From Candidatus Thiodiazotropha endoloripes (GTDB taxonomy: Bacteria > Pseudomonadota > Gammaproteobacteria > Chromatiales > Chromatiaceae): DNA of 64,000 nt. The notes below the pieces were generated by a model. That model was not told the origin of the DNA. It made no database searches and saw nothing but the letters and a program-made list of their open reading frames with translations. The stretch is taken from the NCBI GenBank assembly GCA_001709035.1, contig LVKA01000011.1:248001-312000 (forward strand), read 5' to 3'. This document shows positions 7,049-15,757 of the stretch, piece after piece. Within the stretch, counting starts at the first letter, position 1. Every line of letters begins with the position of its first letter. The translations under genes and the position numbers were made by a program.

Positions 7049-9943
7049 ATGAGAAGAGGCGTGGAGCTAGATCAAGAGCACGAACAACAGTGGCAGCAGT
7101 GGTGTGAAAAGCTGGCTGATGCCGAACTGAGTCCACCGAAAGATCGGGTATTTATCAACCAGTTGAAGCGGGTCTGGGAGGGCAGTGAATTTGTCGTCCA
7201 GGTGGCCAACCGATTTCCGGAATTGTTGCCGGAACTGCACCAGCAAGGCCTGTTGGGGGTCAGTTTTGAGGCAGGTGAAATGGCATCCCATCTGGCTGGC
7301 GATCTCAGCGGAGTCAGCGATGAGCAGGCGTTGGGCAGGCAGCTTCGCCAATTCCGCCGTCAGCAGATGGTGCGCATCATCTGGCGTGACCTGACCGGCC
7401 TGGCGGAACTCGCTGAGACCCTGGAGGATCTCTCCGCACTGGCGGATGCCTCGATTGAACTGGCCCTGCAGCATCTCTATCAGTGGTGCTGCAACGAGAT
7501 GGGGGTGCCGAAAAACGAACAGGGGGAGGCTCAGCCCCTGGTGGTGTTGGGTATGGGCAAGCTGGGTGCTCGGGAACTCAATCTCTCCTCCGATATCGAT
7601 CTGATCTTCGCCTATCCCGAGTCAGGCCAGACCGATGGCGCACGACGTCTGACCAATGAACAGTTTTTCATTCGTCTCTGCCAGAAGCTGGTGCAGGCAC
7701 TGGATAACCATACGGCCGATGGCTTCGTTTTCAGGGTGGATACCCGCTTGCGTCCCTTTGGCAGTGTTGGCCCACTGGCGATGAGCTTTTCCGCCATGGA
7801 GAGCTACTACGGCTCCCAGGCCCGTGAGTGGGAGCGCTATGCCATGATCAAGGCCCGGGTGGTTGCCGGTGATGTGGATGCGGGAGATGAGTTGATGGCG
7901 ATGCTCAGGCCCTTCGTCTACCGCCGCTACCTGGATTTCAGCGCCATCGAGTCGCTGCGGGAGATGAAGCAGCTGATCAGCAGTGAACTGCATAAGAAAG
8001 GTATGGCGGCCAACATCAAACTTGGACCTGGCGGAATCCGTGAGATCGAATTTATCGGGCAGGCCTTTCAGTTGATCCGTGGTGGTCGGGACAAAGATCT
8101 GCAGACCCGCCCCATACTCCTAGTGTTGAAGCTGTTGCAGGAGCGGAAGCTGCTGCCGGAGTATGCGGTACGGGAACTGACCGAAGCCTATGAGTTTCTG
8201 CGTCTGGTGGAAAATCGTATTCAGGCCTGGCAGGACAAGCAGACCCACCTCTTGCCATCAGATGAGATGCTGAGACTGCGTCTGGCGCGATCCATGGGAT
8301 TTGATGACTGGGCGGGTTTCTCAGAGGTGTTGGAACAGCATCGCAAACGGGTACAGGGTCATTTCGATATGGTTTTCGCTGCCCCGCAGGCTGAGGCGGA
8401 TCAACAGAATCAGCCATTTGCCGCGGTGTGGAATGATCTGCTGGATGAGGAGCAGGCCGAATCGGTCCTGCATCAATATGGATTCAGTAAGCCGGATCAG
8501 GCGCTGCATCTGTTGAATCACCTGCGCAACAGCCATGCCTGCCGCCAGTTGAGCAGCAAAGGCCGGGAGCGTCTCGATCAGTTGATGCCGCTGTTGCTGC
8601 AGGCGGTCGGGCAGTCGGAGAGTGCCGATGCCACCCTGCCCAGAGTGCTCAATCTGCTGGAGGCGGTGGCTCGCCGAACCGCCTATATCGCTCTGTTGAT
8701 TGAAAACCCCATGGTCCTCTCCCAGCTGGTCAAGCTGGCCGGTATCAGCCCCTGGGTGGCGAGCATGCTGACCCGTCATCCGATCCTGATGGATGAGTTG
8801 CTCGACCCGCGGCGACTCTATAAACCCCTCAAGCGGGAAGCACTGACTCAGGAGCTGGGTGATCAGTTGTCCCGTATCGATGCGGATGACCTTGAGAGCC
8901 AGATGGAGCGGTTACGCCAGTTTGCCCAGAGTAATCGCTTAAGAGTGGCGGCGGCGGATATCGCTGATCAGATTCCGTTGATGGTGGTCAGTGACTATCT
9001 CACCTGGATCGCTGAAAGCATCATCGATCAGGTGATTCAGCTGTGTTACCAGGAGATGGTGCGGCGACATGGCCATCCGCCGGGAATTGAGCCGGGTGAG
9101 ACCGGCTTCGCCGTGGTCGGTTACGGAAAACTGGGCGGTATCGAATTGGGCTTCGGCTCTGACCTGGATATGGTGTTTCTACATGGCTGTGCCGACCGGA
9201 ATGCCTATACCAAAGGCAGTAAACCGGTCTCAGTAGACGTTTTCTATGCCCGCATGGCGCAGCGTTTCATCCATATCATGACCACCCGAACCCCATCGGG
9301 GATACTCTATGAGGTGGATATGCGTCTGCGGCCGAACGGCAATTCCGGCATGATGGTGGCCTCCTTGGAGACCTTTGAGACCTACCAGAAGAACAGCGCC
9401 TGGACCTGGGAACATCAGGCCTTGGTGCGGGCCAGGGTGGTGGCCGGGGATGCCAGGATGGCTGAGCGTTTCGATGAGATACGTCGTGGCATAATCGCTT
9501 CTCAGCGCGATCCGGAGAAGCTGCGTGGTGAGGTTATCGAGATGCGGGAGAAGATGCGCTCCAGCCTGGATAAGAGCAGCCGGGAGCTGTTTGACCTGAA
9601 GCAGGGTCGGGGCGGTATCGTCGATATAGAATTTATGGTTCAATACACGGTCCTTCGGTGGGCGCATTACCACCCAGAACTGTTGGTCTGGACCGATAAC
9701 ATTCGCCTGCTGGAGACGCTTTCCAAACTGGGATTGCTCGATAATCATGCCGCAGATCGCATGATGGGGATCTACAAGGTATTGCGGGCGGTCTACCATC
9801 GCAGTGCGCTACAGGATCAGCCGGCCTTGGTGGAGAGTGAAAAGCTTGCCGAAGAGCAGGCTCTGGTGCAGGACATCTGGTCCTGTCTGATGCACAACGA
9901 AGAGTTGAACGAGAGAAGTTTTCATGATGTCGACAATGGCTGA
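7049..9943 (+). CDS. glnE: bifunctional glutamine synthetase adenylyltransferase/deadenylase
   Basis: 964 residues, close to the usual 940-980 for GlnE. It adds AMP to, and removes it from, a tyrosine of glutamine synthetase in response to PII and glutamine, switching nitrogen assimilation. Both nucleotidyltransferase domains are present: the N-terminal one with GMGKLGARELNLSSDIDL and the C-terminal one with GYGKLGGIELGFGSDLDM, each keeping the GxGKLG and DxD features. Helical PII-responsive segments lie between. The ATG at 7049 is preferred to the TTG one codon earlier. The 3' end overlaps ilvE by 20 bases. Confidence 0.96.
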   Translation: MRRGVELDQEHEQQWQQWCEKLADAELSPPKDRVFINQLKRVWEGSEFVVQVANRFPELLPELHQQGLLGVSFEAGEMASHLAGDLSGVSDEQALGRQLRQFRRQQMVRIIWRDLTGLAELAETLEDLSALADASIELALQHLYQWCCNEMGVPKNEQGEAQPLVVLGMGKLGARELNLSSDIDLIFAYPESGQTDGARRLTNEQFFIRLCQKLVQALDNHTADGFVFRVDTRLRPFGSVGPLAMSFSAMESYYGSQAREWERYAMIKARVVAGDVDAGDELMAMLRPFVYRRYLDFSAIESLREMKQLISSELHKKGMAANIKLGPGGIREIEFIGQAFQLIRGGRDKDLQTRPILLVLKLLQERKLLPEYAVRELTEAYEFLRLVENRIQAWQDKQTHLLPSDEMLRLRLARSMGFDDWAGFSEVLEQHRKRVQGHFDMVFAAPQAEADQQNQPFAAVWNDLLDEEQAESVLHQYGFSKPDQALHLLNHLRNSHACRQLSSKGRERLDQLMPLLLQAVGQSESADATLPRVLNLLEAVARRTAYIALLIENPMVLSQLVKLAGISPWVASMLTRHPILMDELLDPRRLYKPLKREALTQELGDQLSRIDADDLESQMERLRQFAQSNRLRVAAADIADQIPLMVVSDYLTWIAESIIDQVIQLCYQEMVRRHGHPPGIEPGETGFAVVGYGKLGGIELGFGSDLDMVFLHGCADRNAYTKGSKPVSVDVFYARMAQRFIHIMTTRTPSGILYEVDMRLRPNGNSGMMVASLETFETYQKNSAWTWEHQALVRARVVAGDARMAERFDEIRRGIIASQRDPEKLRGEVIEMREKMRSSLDKSSRELFDLKQGRGGIVDIEFMVQYTVLRWAHYHPELLVWTDNIRLLETLSKLGLLDNHAADRMMGIYKVLRAVYHRSALQDQPALVESEKLAEEQALVQDIWSCLMHNEELNERSFHDVDNG

Positions 9944-10850
9944 CCGTGACGGTGTCATCTGGCTGGATGGCGAAATGGTTCCCTGGCGCGAGGCGAAAAC
10001 CCATGTGCTGACCCACACCCTGCACTATGGGATGGGTGTGTTTGAAGGAGTGCGCGCCTACCATGCCGAACAGGGTACTGCGATTTTCCGCCTGCAGGAG
10101 CATACTGACCGACTGTTTCGTTCCGGCCATATCCTGAATATGACGATTCCCTTCGATCGCGAGACAATCAATGAGGCTCAGCGGGCGGTGGTGCGGGAGA
10201 ACAATCTCGACTCGGCCTATATCCGGCCGATGTGCTTCTATGGCTCCGAAGGCATGGGGTTGCGGGCGGACAATCTGAAAGTCCACTGCATGGTTGCCGC
10301 CTGGGAGTGGGGCGCCTATCTGGGTGCAGAAAACATGGAAAAAGGGATTCGTATCCGGGTCTCCTCGTTTACCCGTCACCATGTGAACATCACCATGTGC
10401 CGGGCAAAAGCCAACGGTAACTACATGAACTCTATGATGGCCCTGCAGGAAGCACTGCATGACGGCTATGACGAGGCTTTGCTGCTCGACGCTGAAGGCT
10501 ATGTCATGGAGGGTTCGGGAGAGAACATCTTCATCGTCCGTGATGGGGTGATCTATACCCCGGATCTGACTTCGGCGCTTGACGGGATTACCCGCAAGAC
10601 GGTGATCGAGCTGGCCGAAGAGCTGAATTACAAAGTGGTTGAAAAGCGCATTACCCGGGATGAGGTCTATATTGCTGACGAGGCCTTTTTCACCGGTACC
10701 GCAGCGGAAGTGACGCCGATCCGTGAGGTCGACAACCGGGCCATCGGTGCGGGTGGCCGGGGGCCGGTAACCGGGGAGCTGCAAAAGCGCTATTTCGACC
10801 TGGTACATGGTCGATTGGCATCCCATCCGGAATGGCTCGACTATGTCTGA
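9924..10850 (+). CDS. ilvE: branched-chain amino acid aminotransferase
   Basis: 308 residues (fold-type IV PLP enzyme). It catalyses the last step of Ile, Val and Leu synthesis by transferring amino groups between glutamate and branched 2-oxo acids. The N-terminus WLDGEMVPWREAKTHV and HYGMGVFEGVRAY are typical of IlvE; the PLP lysine is in CRAKANGNY and the phosphate/cofactor region in EGSGENIFIV. Three possible ATG starts (9924, 9927, 9936) lie within the end of glnE; the choice alters only a few residues. glnE-ilvE linkage is common in gammaproteobacteria. Confidence 0.95.
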   Translation: MMSTMADRDGVIWLDGEMVPWREAKTHVLTHTLHYGMGVFEGVRAYHAEQGTAIFRLQEHTDRLFRSGHILNMTIPFDRETINEAQRAVVRENNLDSAYIRPMCFYGSEGMGLRADNLKVHCMVAAWEWGAYLGAENMEKGIRIRVSSFTRHHVNITMCRAKANGNYMNSMMALQEALHDGYDEALLLDAEGYVMEGSGENIFIVRDGVIYTPDLTSALDGITRKTVIELAEELNYKVVEKRITRDEVYIADEAFFTGTAAEVTPIREVDNRAIGAGGRGPVTGELQKRYFDLVHGRLASHPEWLDYV

Positions 10851-10875
10851 TCAACAGGTCCGAGGAGAATCGTAT

Positions 10876-11064
10876 ATGACTCAGGCAGAAACACAATCCA
10901 CCCAGCAGGAGATACATAAGGTCACCCGTAAGGACCTGCCGCTCTGCTGCCCTCGCCCCGGCGAAACCCTGGCGGCACTCCACCCGCGGGTCTATCTGCC
11001 GATTGAAAAGACCGGCAGCGCCACCTGCCCCTATTGCGGCGCCAGGTATCAATTGACCGAATAA
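10876..11064 (+). CDS. small zinc-finger (zf-CHCC type) protein
   Basis: 62 residues. Two Cys near LPLCCPRPG, His in AALHPRVYL and CPYCGARY at the C-terminus form the zf-CHCC pattern, also found in the mitochondrial complex I subunit NDUFS6. The start is set by the Shine-Dalgarno sequence GAGGAG about 6 bases upstream of ATG 10876. It lies 25 bases after ilvE and is probably co-transcribed. Bacterial members have no well-defined role. Confidence 0.85.
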   Translation: MTQAETQSTQQEIHKVTRKDLPLCCPRPGETLAALHPRVYLPIEKTGSATCPYCGARYQLTE

Positions 11065-11429
11065 CTGAGCCTGTTAACCCGGCAACCCAAGATACCGTTG
11101 CCAGGTTGATCACGCCTGACAATCCAGAACCTCAGCCAGGTTCGCTTCAACGCCGGCAGGGCAATCAGCTGTTGTCCCATCCGTGTTCAACAATAAACGG
11201 CTTTTCTGGTTAACCAATTCACCTTCCATCCATCCAGCTGGCCACCAATCTACAGATTTCCCGGCTACTGGACGATATAGACAGGGATGATTGATCGACA
11301 TCAGATTCATAGGATGTCTAAATGTCTTAGGTCAATGTCGGCAGCCGAACAAAATGGCACCATTTCCGGTCATGGGGGACCGATACTCTCGGTCTATATG
11401 GGTTGTGAATGACCGACTGGACTACGGTT
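11065..11429. other. intergenic region without a recognised gene
   Basis: 365 bases between the zinc-finger gene and the response-regulator gene. A 66-codon minus-strand frame at 11110-11310 has no ribosome-binding site or recognisable domain and is not called. The promoter of the signalling operon should lie here, but no convincing -35/-10 or operator was found. Confidence 0.5.
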
Positions 11430-11855
11430 ATGAACGAAAATCATATTTTACTGGTTGAAGACAATCCCGATGATGAGCTGCTGGCTTTACGTGCGTTTAA
11501 AAAGTCGAACATCAGTCATCGGGTCGAAGTGGCTCGTGATGGTAGTGAAGCGGTAAATTACCTTTTCAGGATGGATGAGAGCCAATCCTTGCCGAAAGTT
11601 GTTCTACTGGATCTGCAGTTGCCGAAAATGGGTGGTTTGGATGTATTGAAAGCGATACGTGAATACCCGCGCACCCAATTGTTACCGGTGGTGGTGCTCA
11701 CCTCATCCGACGAACAGCGGGACATGGTAGAGAGCTACCGGTTGGGAGCCAACAGCTTCATCAGAAAGCCGGTGGATTTCACCCAGTTCACTGATCTGAT
11801 TCGTCAGTTGATTACCTATTGGATGACGATGAATATGACACCTGAGAATTGCTGA
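11430..11855 (+). CDS. single-domain response regulator (CheY/Rcp1-like)
   Basis: About 141 residues, made up only of a receiver domain: acidic pocket in LLVEDNPDD, phosphoacceptor Asp in VVLLDLQLPKMGG, Thr/Ser in VVLTSSDE and Lys in FIRKPVDF. The DNPDDE start and the length resemble Rcp1-type regulators that partner phytochrome- or CHASE-type histidine kinases. An ATG at 11409 is an alternative start adding 7 residues; 11430 is chosen because the receiver fold begins there. It lies 3 bases before the REC-GGDEF-EAL gene, so the two form an operon. The histidine kinase at 18119 is a possible cognate partner. Confidence 0.9.
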   Translation: MNENHILLVEDNPDDELLALRAFKKSNISHRVEVARDGSEAVNYLFRMDESQSLPKVVLLDLQLPKMGGLDVLKAIREYPRTQLLPVVVLTSSDEQRDMVESYRLGANSFIRKPVDFTQFTDLIRQLITYWMTMNMTPENC

Positions 11856-11858
11856 CGG

Positions 11859-13556
11859 ATGAACAAGCCGCCACTACGTCTGCTGTTGGCCGAGGACTCG
11901 GAAGATGATGCTCTGTTACTGCTGCATCATCTGAAGAAAGATCAATGGACGATTGAGCATCATGTTCGAGTGGACAGTCCGGAGACCCTGGCGCAAGCAT
12001 TGACCGACCCGTCCTGGGATCTGGTCATCACCGATCACAATATGCCCTCGTTCGACTCGGAAGAGGTGCTGAAGATGGTGAACGACGCGAATGGCGACAT
12101 TCCGGTGATCATCGTCTCGGGAAGTATTGGTGAAGAGCTGGCGGTTTCGATGATGAAGTGCGGCGCAGCCGACTACATCATGAAGAGCAATCTGACCCGC
12201 CTGGGCGCCGCTATCGAGCGGGAGTTACAAGAGGCCAAATCCCGCGAGGCCAGACGTCTGGCGGAAGACCGGTTGCATCACATGGCCTTTCATGACTCCC
12301 TGACCAACCTCAAAAACCGACATGAACTGGAGCAGGCGCTGCAAAAGGCCCTGGAAGAGGCGCGTCACGCAAATCAGTCCCACGCCTTCATGTATCTGGA
12401 CCTGGATCAGTTCAAGGTAGTGAATGATACCTGTGGGCACATGGCTGGTGACGAGCTGCTGCGACAAATCTCTGCGGTATTGAAAAAAAGGGTGCGGGGG
12501 AGTGATCTGCTGGCCCGCCTTGGGGGTGATGAGTTTGGTGTGCTGCTGCTCAACTGTCCCCTCGATCGGGCGGAGCAGCTGGCGAATATTCTCAGGGAGA
12601 CGGTGGAGGCCTTTCGGTTTATCTGGGAGGGGCGGCCATTCAATACCAGTGTGAGCATTGGCCTGGTCGACATAACACCGATGACCAAGAGTGGAATCGA
12701 AGTGCTGAGTAACGCGGATATGGCCTGTTTTGCCGCTAAAAGCCGGGGCCGTAACCGGGTGCATATCTACACCGCTGAAGATGATGAGTTGGCACTGCGA
12801 CGGGATGAGATGCAGTGGGTCAGCCGGATCAATAGTGCACTGAGCGAGGATCGTTTTCTGCTCTATCAGCAGCCGATTGTACCTTTGGTAGCGGTGGAAG
12901 GGCCCTGCCATACTGAGGTGTTGCTGCGTATGCAGGGTCCGGATGGGGAGATCATTTCACCCGGGGCATTCATACCAGCCGCAGAGCGATACGATCTGAT
13001 GCAGCGGTTGGACCGCTGGGTGGTCAACTCCATATTCACCTATCTGGGAGAGCATAGGCAGGATCGGGATCGGGGACAGCTGTTCTTTATCAACCTGTCT
13101 GGGACATCGCTGAGTGATCCCGACTTTTTTGAGTTCATTCGGGAACGAATGAACCGCCTCAAGGTATCGCCCCGATCGATCTGTTTCGAGGTGACCGAGA
13201 CCGCCGCCATCAACAATCTTGAGATTACTGAGAGTTTTATTCAGGAGATCCGTGAGATGGGGTGTCACTTTGCACTGGATGACTTTGGCGCCGGGCTCAG
13301 CTCCTTCTCCTATCTGAAATCCCTGTCGGTGGATTTTCTCAAGGTGGATGGATCATTCGTCAAGCAGGTTGAAGAGGATGAGATGAGCCGGGCGATCGTC
13401 GATGCGATTAATACCATCGGCCATGTGGCCGGCCTGAAGACCATCGCCGAATTCGTCGAACGACAACAGACCCGGGAGATGCTGCAGTCGATGGGGGTGG
13501 ACTTCGCTCAGGGTTACGGGATTCAGAGGCCGCAACCGCTTATCGAACGAAGTTAA
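11859..13556 (+). CDS. response regulator with GGDEF and EAL domains
   Basis: 565 residues: receiver domain (about 5-125, phosphoacceptor Asp59 in LVITDHNMPS), GGDEF domain (about 140-300, intact GGDEF at 222-226) and EAL domain (about 310-560). The EAL motif reads EVL (HTEVLLRM), a tolerated variant. The metal and catalytic positions FINLS, CFEVTE, LDDFGAG and LKVDGSF are present, so both cyclic-di-GMP synthesis and breakdown are possible. It is co-transcribed with the CheY-like regulator and converges on the receptor operon, sharing 4 bases with its stop. A switch turning a phosphorelay signal into cyclic-di-GMP is the likely role. Confidence 0.93.
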   Translation: MNKPPLRLLLAEDSEDDALLLLHHLKKDQWTIEHHVRVDSPETLAQALTDPSWDLVITDHNMPSFDSEEVLKMVNDANGDIPVIIVSGSIGEELAVSMMKCGAADYIMKSNLTRLGAAIERELQEAKSREARRLAEDRLHHMAFHDSLTNLKNRHELEQALQKALEEARHANQSHAFMYLDLDQFKVVNDTCGHMAGDELLRQISAVLKKRVRGSDLLARLGGDEFGVLLLNCPLDRAEQLANILRETVEAFRFIWEGRPFNTSVSIGLVDITPMTKSGIEVLSNADMACFAAKSRGRNRVHIYTAEDDELALRRDEMQWVSRINSALSEDRFLLYQQPIVPLVAVEGPCHTEVLLRMQGPDGEIISPGAFIPAAERYDLMQRLDRWVVNSIFTYLGEHRQDRDRGQLFFINLSGTSLSDPDFFEFIRERMNRLKVSPRSICFEVTETAAINNLEITESFIQEIREMGCHFALDDFGAGLSSFSYLKSLSVDFLKVDGSFVKQVEEDEMSRAIVDAINTIGHVAGLKTIAEFVERQQTREMLQSMGVDFAQGYGIQRPQPLIERS

Positions 13557-15757
13557 TCGTAGTTCACCTCGAGCGCCAGCCAATAGGCCCGGCTGTCCAT
13601 GGGATACTCGTTGATGATGGTTGAACTGGCGGGTTCCGCAATCTCATCGTCCAGCAGATTCCTGATGCCGAATGCCAGATCCACAGCGTCGATCAAGCGA
13701 TCTTTACGCAGCGTCAGATTGAGCAGATGGTATGCCTCGATATCGTCCCGGTTGTCCCCTTCAGCCCGTTTCTGTTCTCCGACCCAGAACCACTGGCCGT
13801 CGAGTGACCAGTTCGGCAAGAGCTGCCAATTGGCCCGGGCGTAGTATTGGAAGCCATGGGAGTTGGCCAGATCCTTGCCGCTGTCACTGTCTTCGCTGTG
13901 TTGCCAGGCACCGTTGCTCTGCAGCCGGAGTTGCTGGTTGATCTGCCAGTCGACCTCGAATTCGATACCGTGTCCCCGCTGGTCCCTGGCGTTCTGATTG
14001 GTGTTGCTGGCACCACCCTCATCAGGGACCGCCTCGATCAGATCTTTTATCTCATAAACGAACAGATTGCTGGCCATTCTCAGGTCCGGGGTGGGACGCC
14101 AATCTATGGCGAGCTCCAAGGTGTCGATGGTCTCCGGATCCAGTTCGGTATTGCCCAACTGAACCGGATTGTTCTGCGCATAGAGTTCGGAGAATGAGGG
14201 GGGACGGAAGGCCCGGCCATAGAGCAGTTTGGTGGTTAGGTCGTAGCGTGTCTGCCAGACCAGCGCCAGTCTGGGGTTGAATGTGTCACCGAAGTCCGAG
14301 TAGCGGTCATAGCGGGCGCCGAGGGTAAGATCCCAATCCCTGGCCAAAGCCCATTCGTCCTGCAGGGAGAGATACCAGAGATCCCGTTTGACGTTTGGGC
14401 TGTAGTTATAGGGGGTACCGGTGACGTCGGTCAGGCTGCCATCAACTTCCTGCGGACTTCCGTCGAGCACACCGGGACCAAAGTTCTGTTTCGAGCCGGC
14501 CTTGTACTCCATCCTGTCGTAGCCTGCTGAGAGACGAATCAGATGGTGCGCCAGGCCATCATAGACACCAATGATATTGTTACGGTAGATACGGTTGGTC
14601 GCCGATGGGTGGCCAATGTAGCCGTCACTGAAAATGGTGACGCCCACCGGATTGTTGAAATCCAGGTTACCGTCAGCGCCGATCGGCAGGGTGGCGCCTG
14701 GCGGGAAGAGATTGAACCTGCTGACATAATCGGCGTAGTTGTAGTTAAAGCGAAGCTCCAGATTCCAGTCCGGGTGAAGCTCCTGGTTCTGGTAGAGCAG
14801 ATCGAGGTTGTAGAGATCCTTGTCGTGTGAACCATCGCCATCCAGCGCCGGAGCGGCACCCACGCCGACACCGGCATCCCGTTGCCTTATTCCCCAGAGG
14901 CGGGCAGTCCACTCAGCCTTGTGCAGGCCGAGGTGGAAATTGATAAGACGCTGATCCAGATTCATGGCGCCAGGGGCCTGGGAGGCCTGGGTGCCGAAGC
15001 TCCCATCCAGGGTGGTTTGCAGATCCTGCTGAATGATCCGCTGGTCATCGGTCTCCTGCTTCAACGCCTCGATGCTGGCAACCAGATCCCAGCCCTGATG
15101 ATTGCCGCCATACTGCAGCCAGCCACTGCTGGTATCGAACGACTCATGGCGGTAGCCGGCGCGGGTGCCACCGATCTCCTGGCCATCCTTGGTGATGATA
15201 TTGATCGTGCCGGCAAAGGCATCGGCGCCATGGATCGCAGAGCCAGGACCCCTGACCACCTCGATCCTGGAGATCATCTCCACCGGCATCTCAAAGCGGT
15301 GGCCGAGATTGCCGTTCCACAGGTCCTTGATCGGCGCGCCGTTGATCAACACCAGAACTTGCGGATTCAGCGCGGTGGTGATCCCGCGAATGTTGATGTT
15401 GGTAATCAACGGGCCGAAGTTGCTTGAGGGGGTGACATGGAGTCCGGGTACCGTCTCCAATACTTCATACAGACTCCTCGCCCCCATCTCCCGGATCTCC
15501 TGCTTGCTGATGACACTCGTCACCGAAGGGGCCAGAAACACCGGTTTGGCGCTGCCGGTAGCCGTCACCAGCTCGGCGTCGGTGCGGTAGTAGTCCTCTT
15601 CACCTGGTCCGCTGAACAGGCTTTCAGCCTCACTCATCTGCTGATCGGTGATCACCGGGGGATTGGCCATGGCAGCAAAAGTAAACAGCAGTGGAAAGAG
15701 AGTGACGAAGGAGAGTCTTTTAAACCGATGCGTTAACGGAATAGCGGAGTGCGTCAT
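13553..15757 (-). CDS. TonB-dependent outer-membrane receptor (copy 2)
   Basis: 734 residues: signal peptide, then a plug domain (about 70-190: APSVTSVISKQEI, GARSLYEVLETVPGLHV, IEVVRGPGSAIHGADAFAGTINI) and a 22-strand-type barrel ending in an aromatic-rich strand. CirA/BtuB-like architecture. It is a clear paralogue of the gene just upstream (15754-17970), with the same leader-adjacent segment DQQM.EAE.LFSGP.EEDYYRTDA; the two overlap by ATGA. The ligand is unknown; the linked periplasmic binding proteins and kinase suggest a small ligand that is sensed as well as imported. It converges on the REC-GGDEF-EAL gene. Confidence 0.92.
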   Translation of the reverse strand: MTHSAIPLTHRFKRLSFVTLFPLLFTFAAMANPPVITDQQMSEAESLFSGPGEEDYYRTDAELVTATGSAKPVFLAPSVTSVISKQEIREMGARSLYEVLETVPGLHVTPSSNFGPLITNINIRGITTALNPQVLVLINGAPIKDLWNGNLGHRFEMPVEMISRIEVVRGPGSAIHGADAFAGTINIITKDGQEIGGTRAGYRHESFDTSSGWLQYGGNHQGWDLVASIEALKQETDDQRIIQQDLQTTLDGSFGTQASQAPGAMNLDQRLINFHLGLHKAEWTARLWGIRQRDAGVGVGAAPALDGDGSHDKDLYNLDLLYQNQELHPDWNLELRFNYNYADYVSRFNLFPPGATLPIGADGNLDFNNPVGVTIFSDGYIGHPSATNRIYRNNIIGVYDGLAHHLIRLSAGYDRMEYKAGSKQNFGPGVLDGSPQEVDGSLTDVTGTPYNYSPNVKRDLWYLSLQDEWALARDWDLTLGARYDRYSDFGDTFNPRLALVWQTRYDLTTKLLYGRAFRPPSFSELYAQNNPVQLGNTELDPETIDTLELAIDWRPTPDLRMASNLFVYEIKDLIEAVPDEGGASNTNQNARDQRGHGIEFEVDWQINQQLRLQSNGAWQHSEDSDSGKDLANSHGFQYYARANWQLLPNWSLDGQWFWVGEQKRAEGDNRDDIEAYHLLNLTLRKDRLIDAVDLAFGIRNLLDDEIAEPASSTIINEYPMDSRAYWLALEVNYD

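Noticed and set aside
9633-10826. 397-codon open frame on the minus strand
   Set aside because: It is antisense to the end of glnE and most of ilvE, both with strong family motifs; no domain or ribosome-binding site of its own.
11110-11310. 66-codon minus-strand frame
   Set aside because: No upstream ribosome-binding site and no recognisable features; probably chance.
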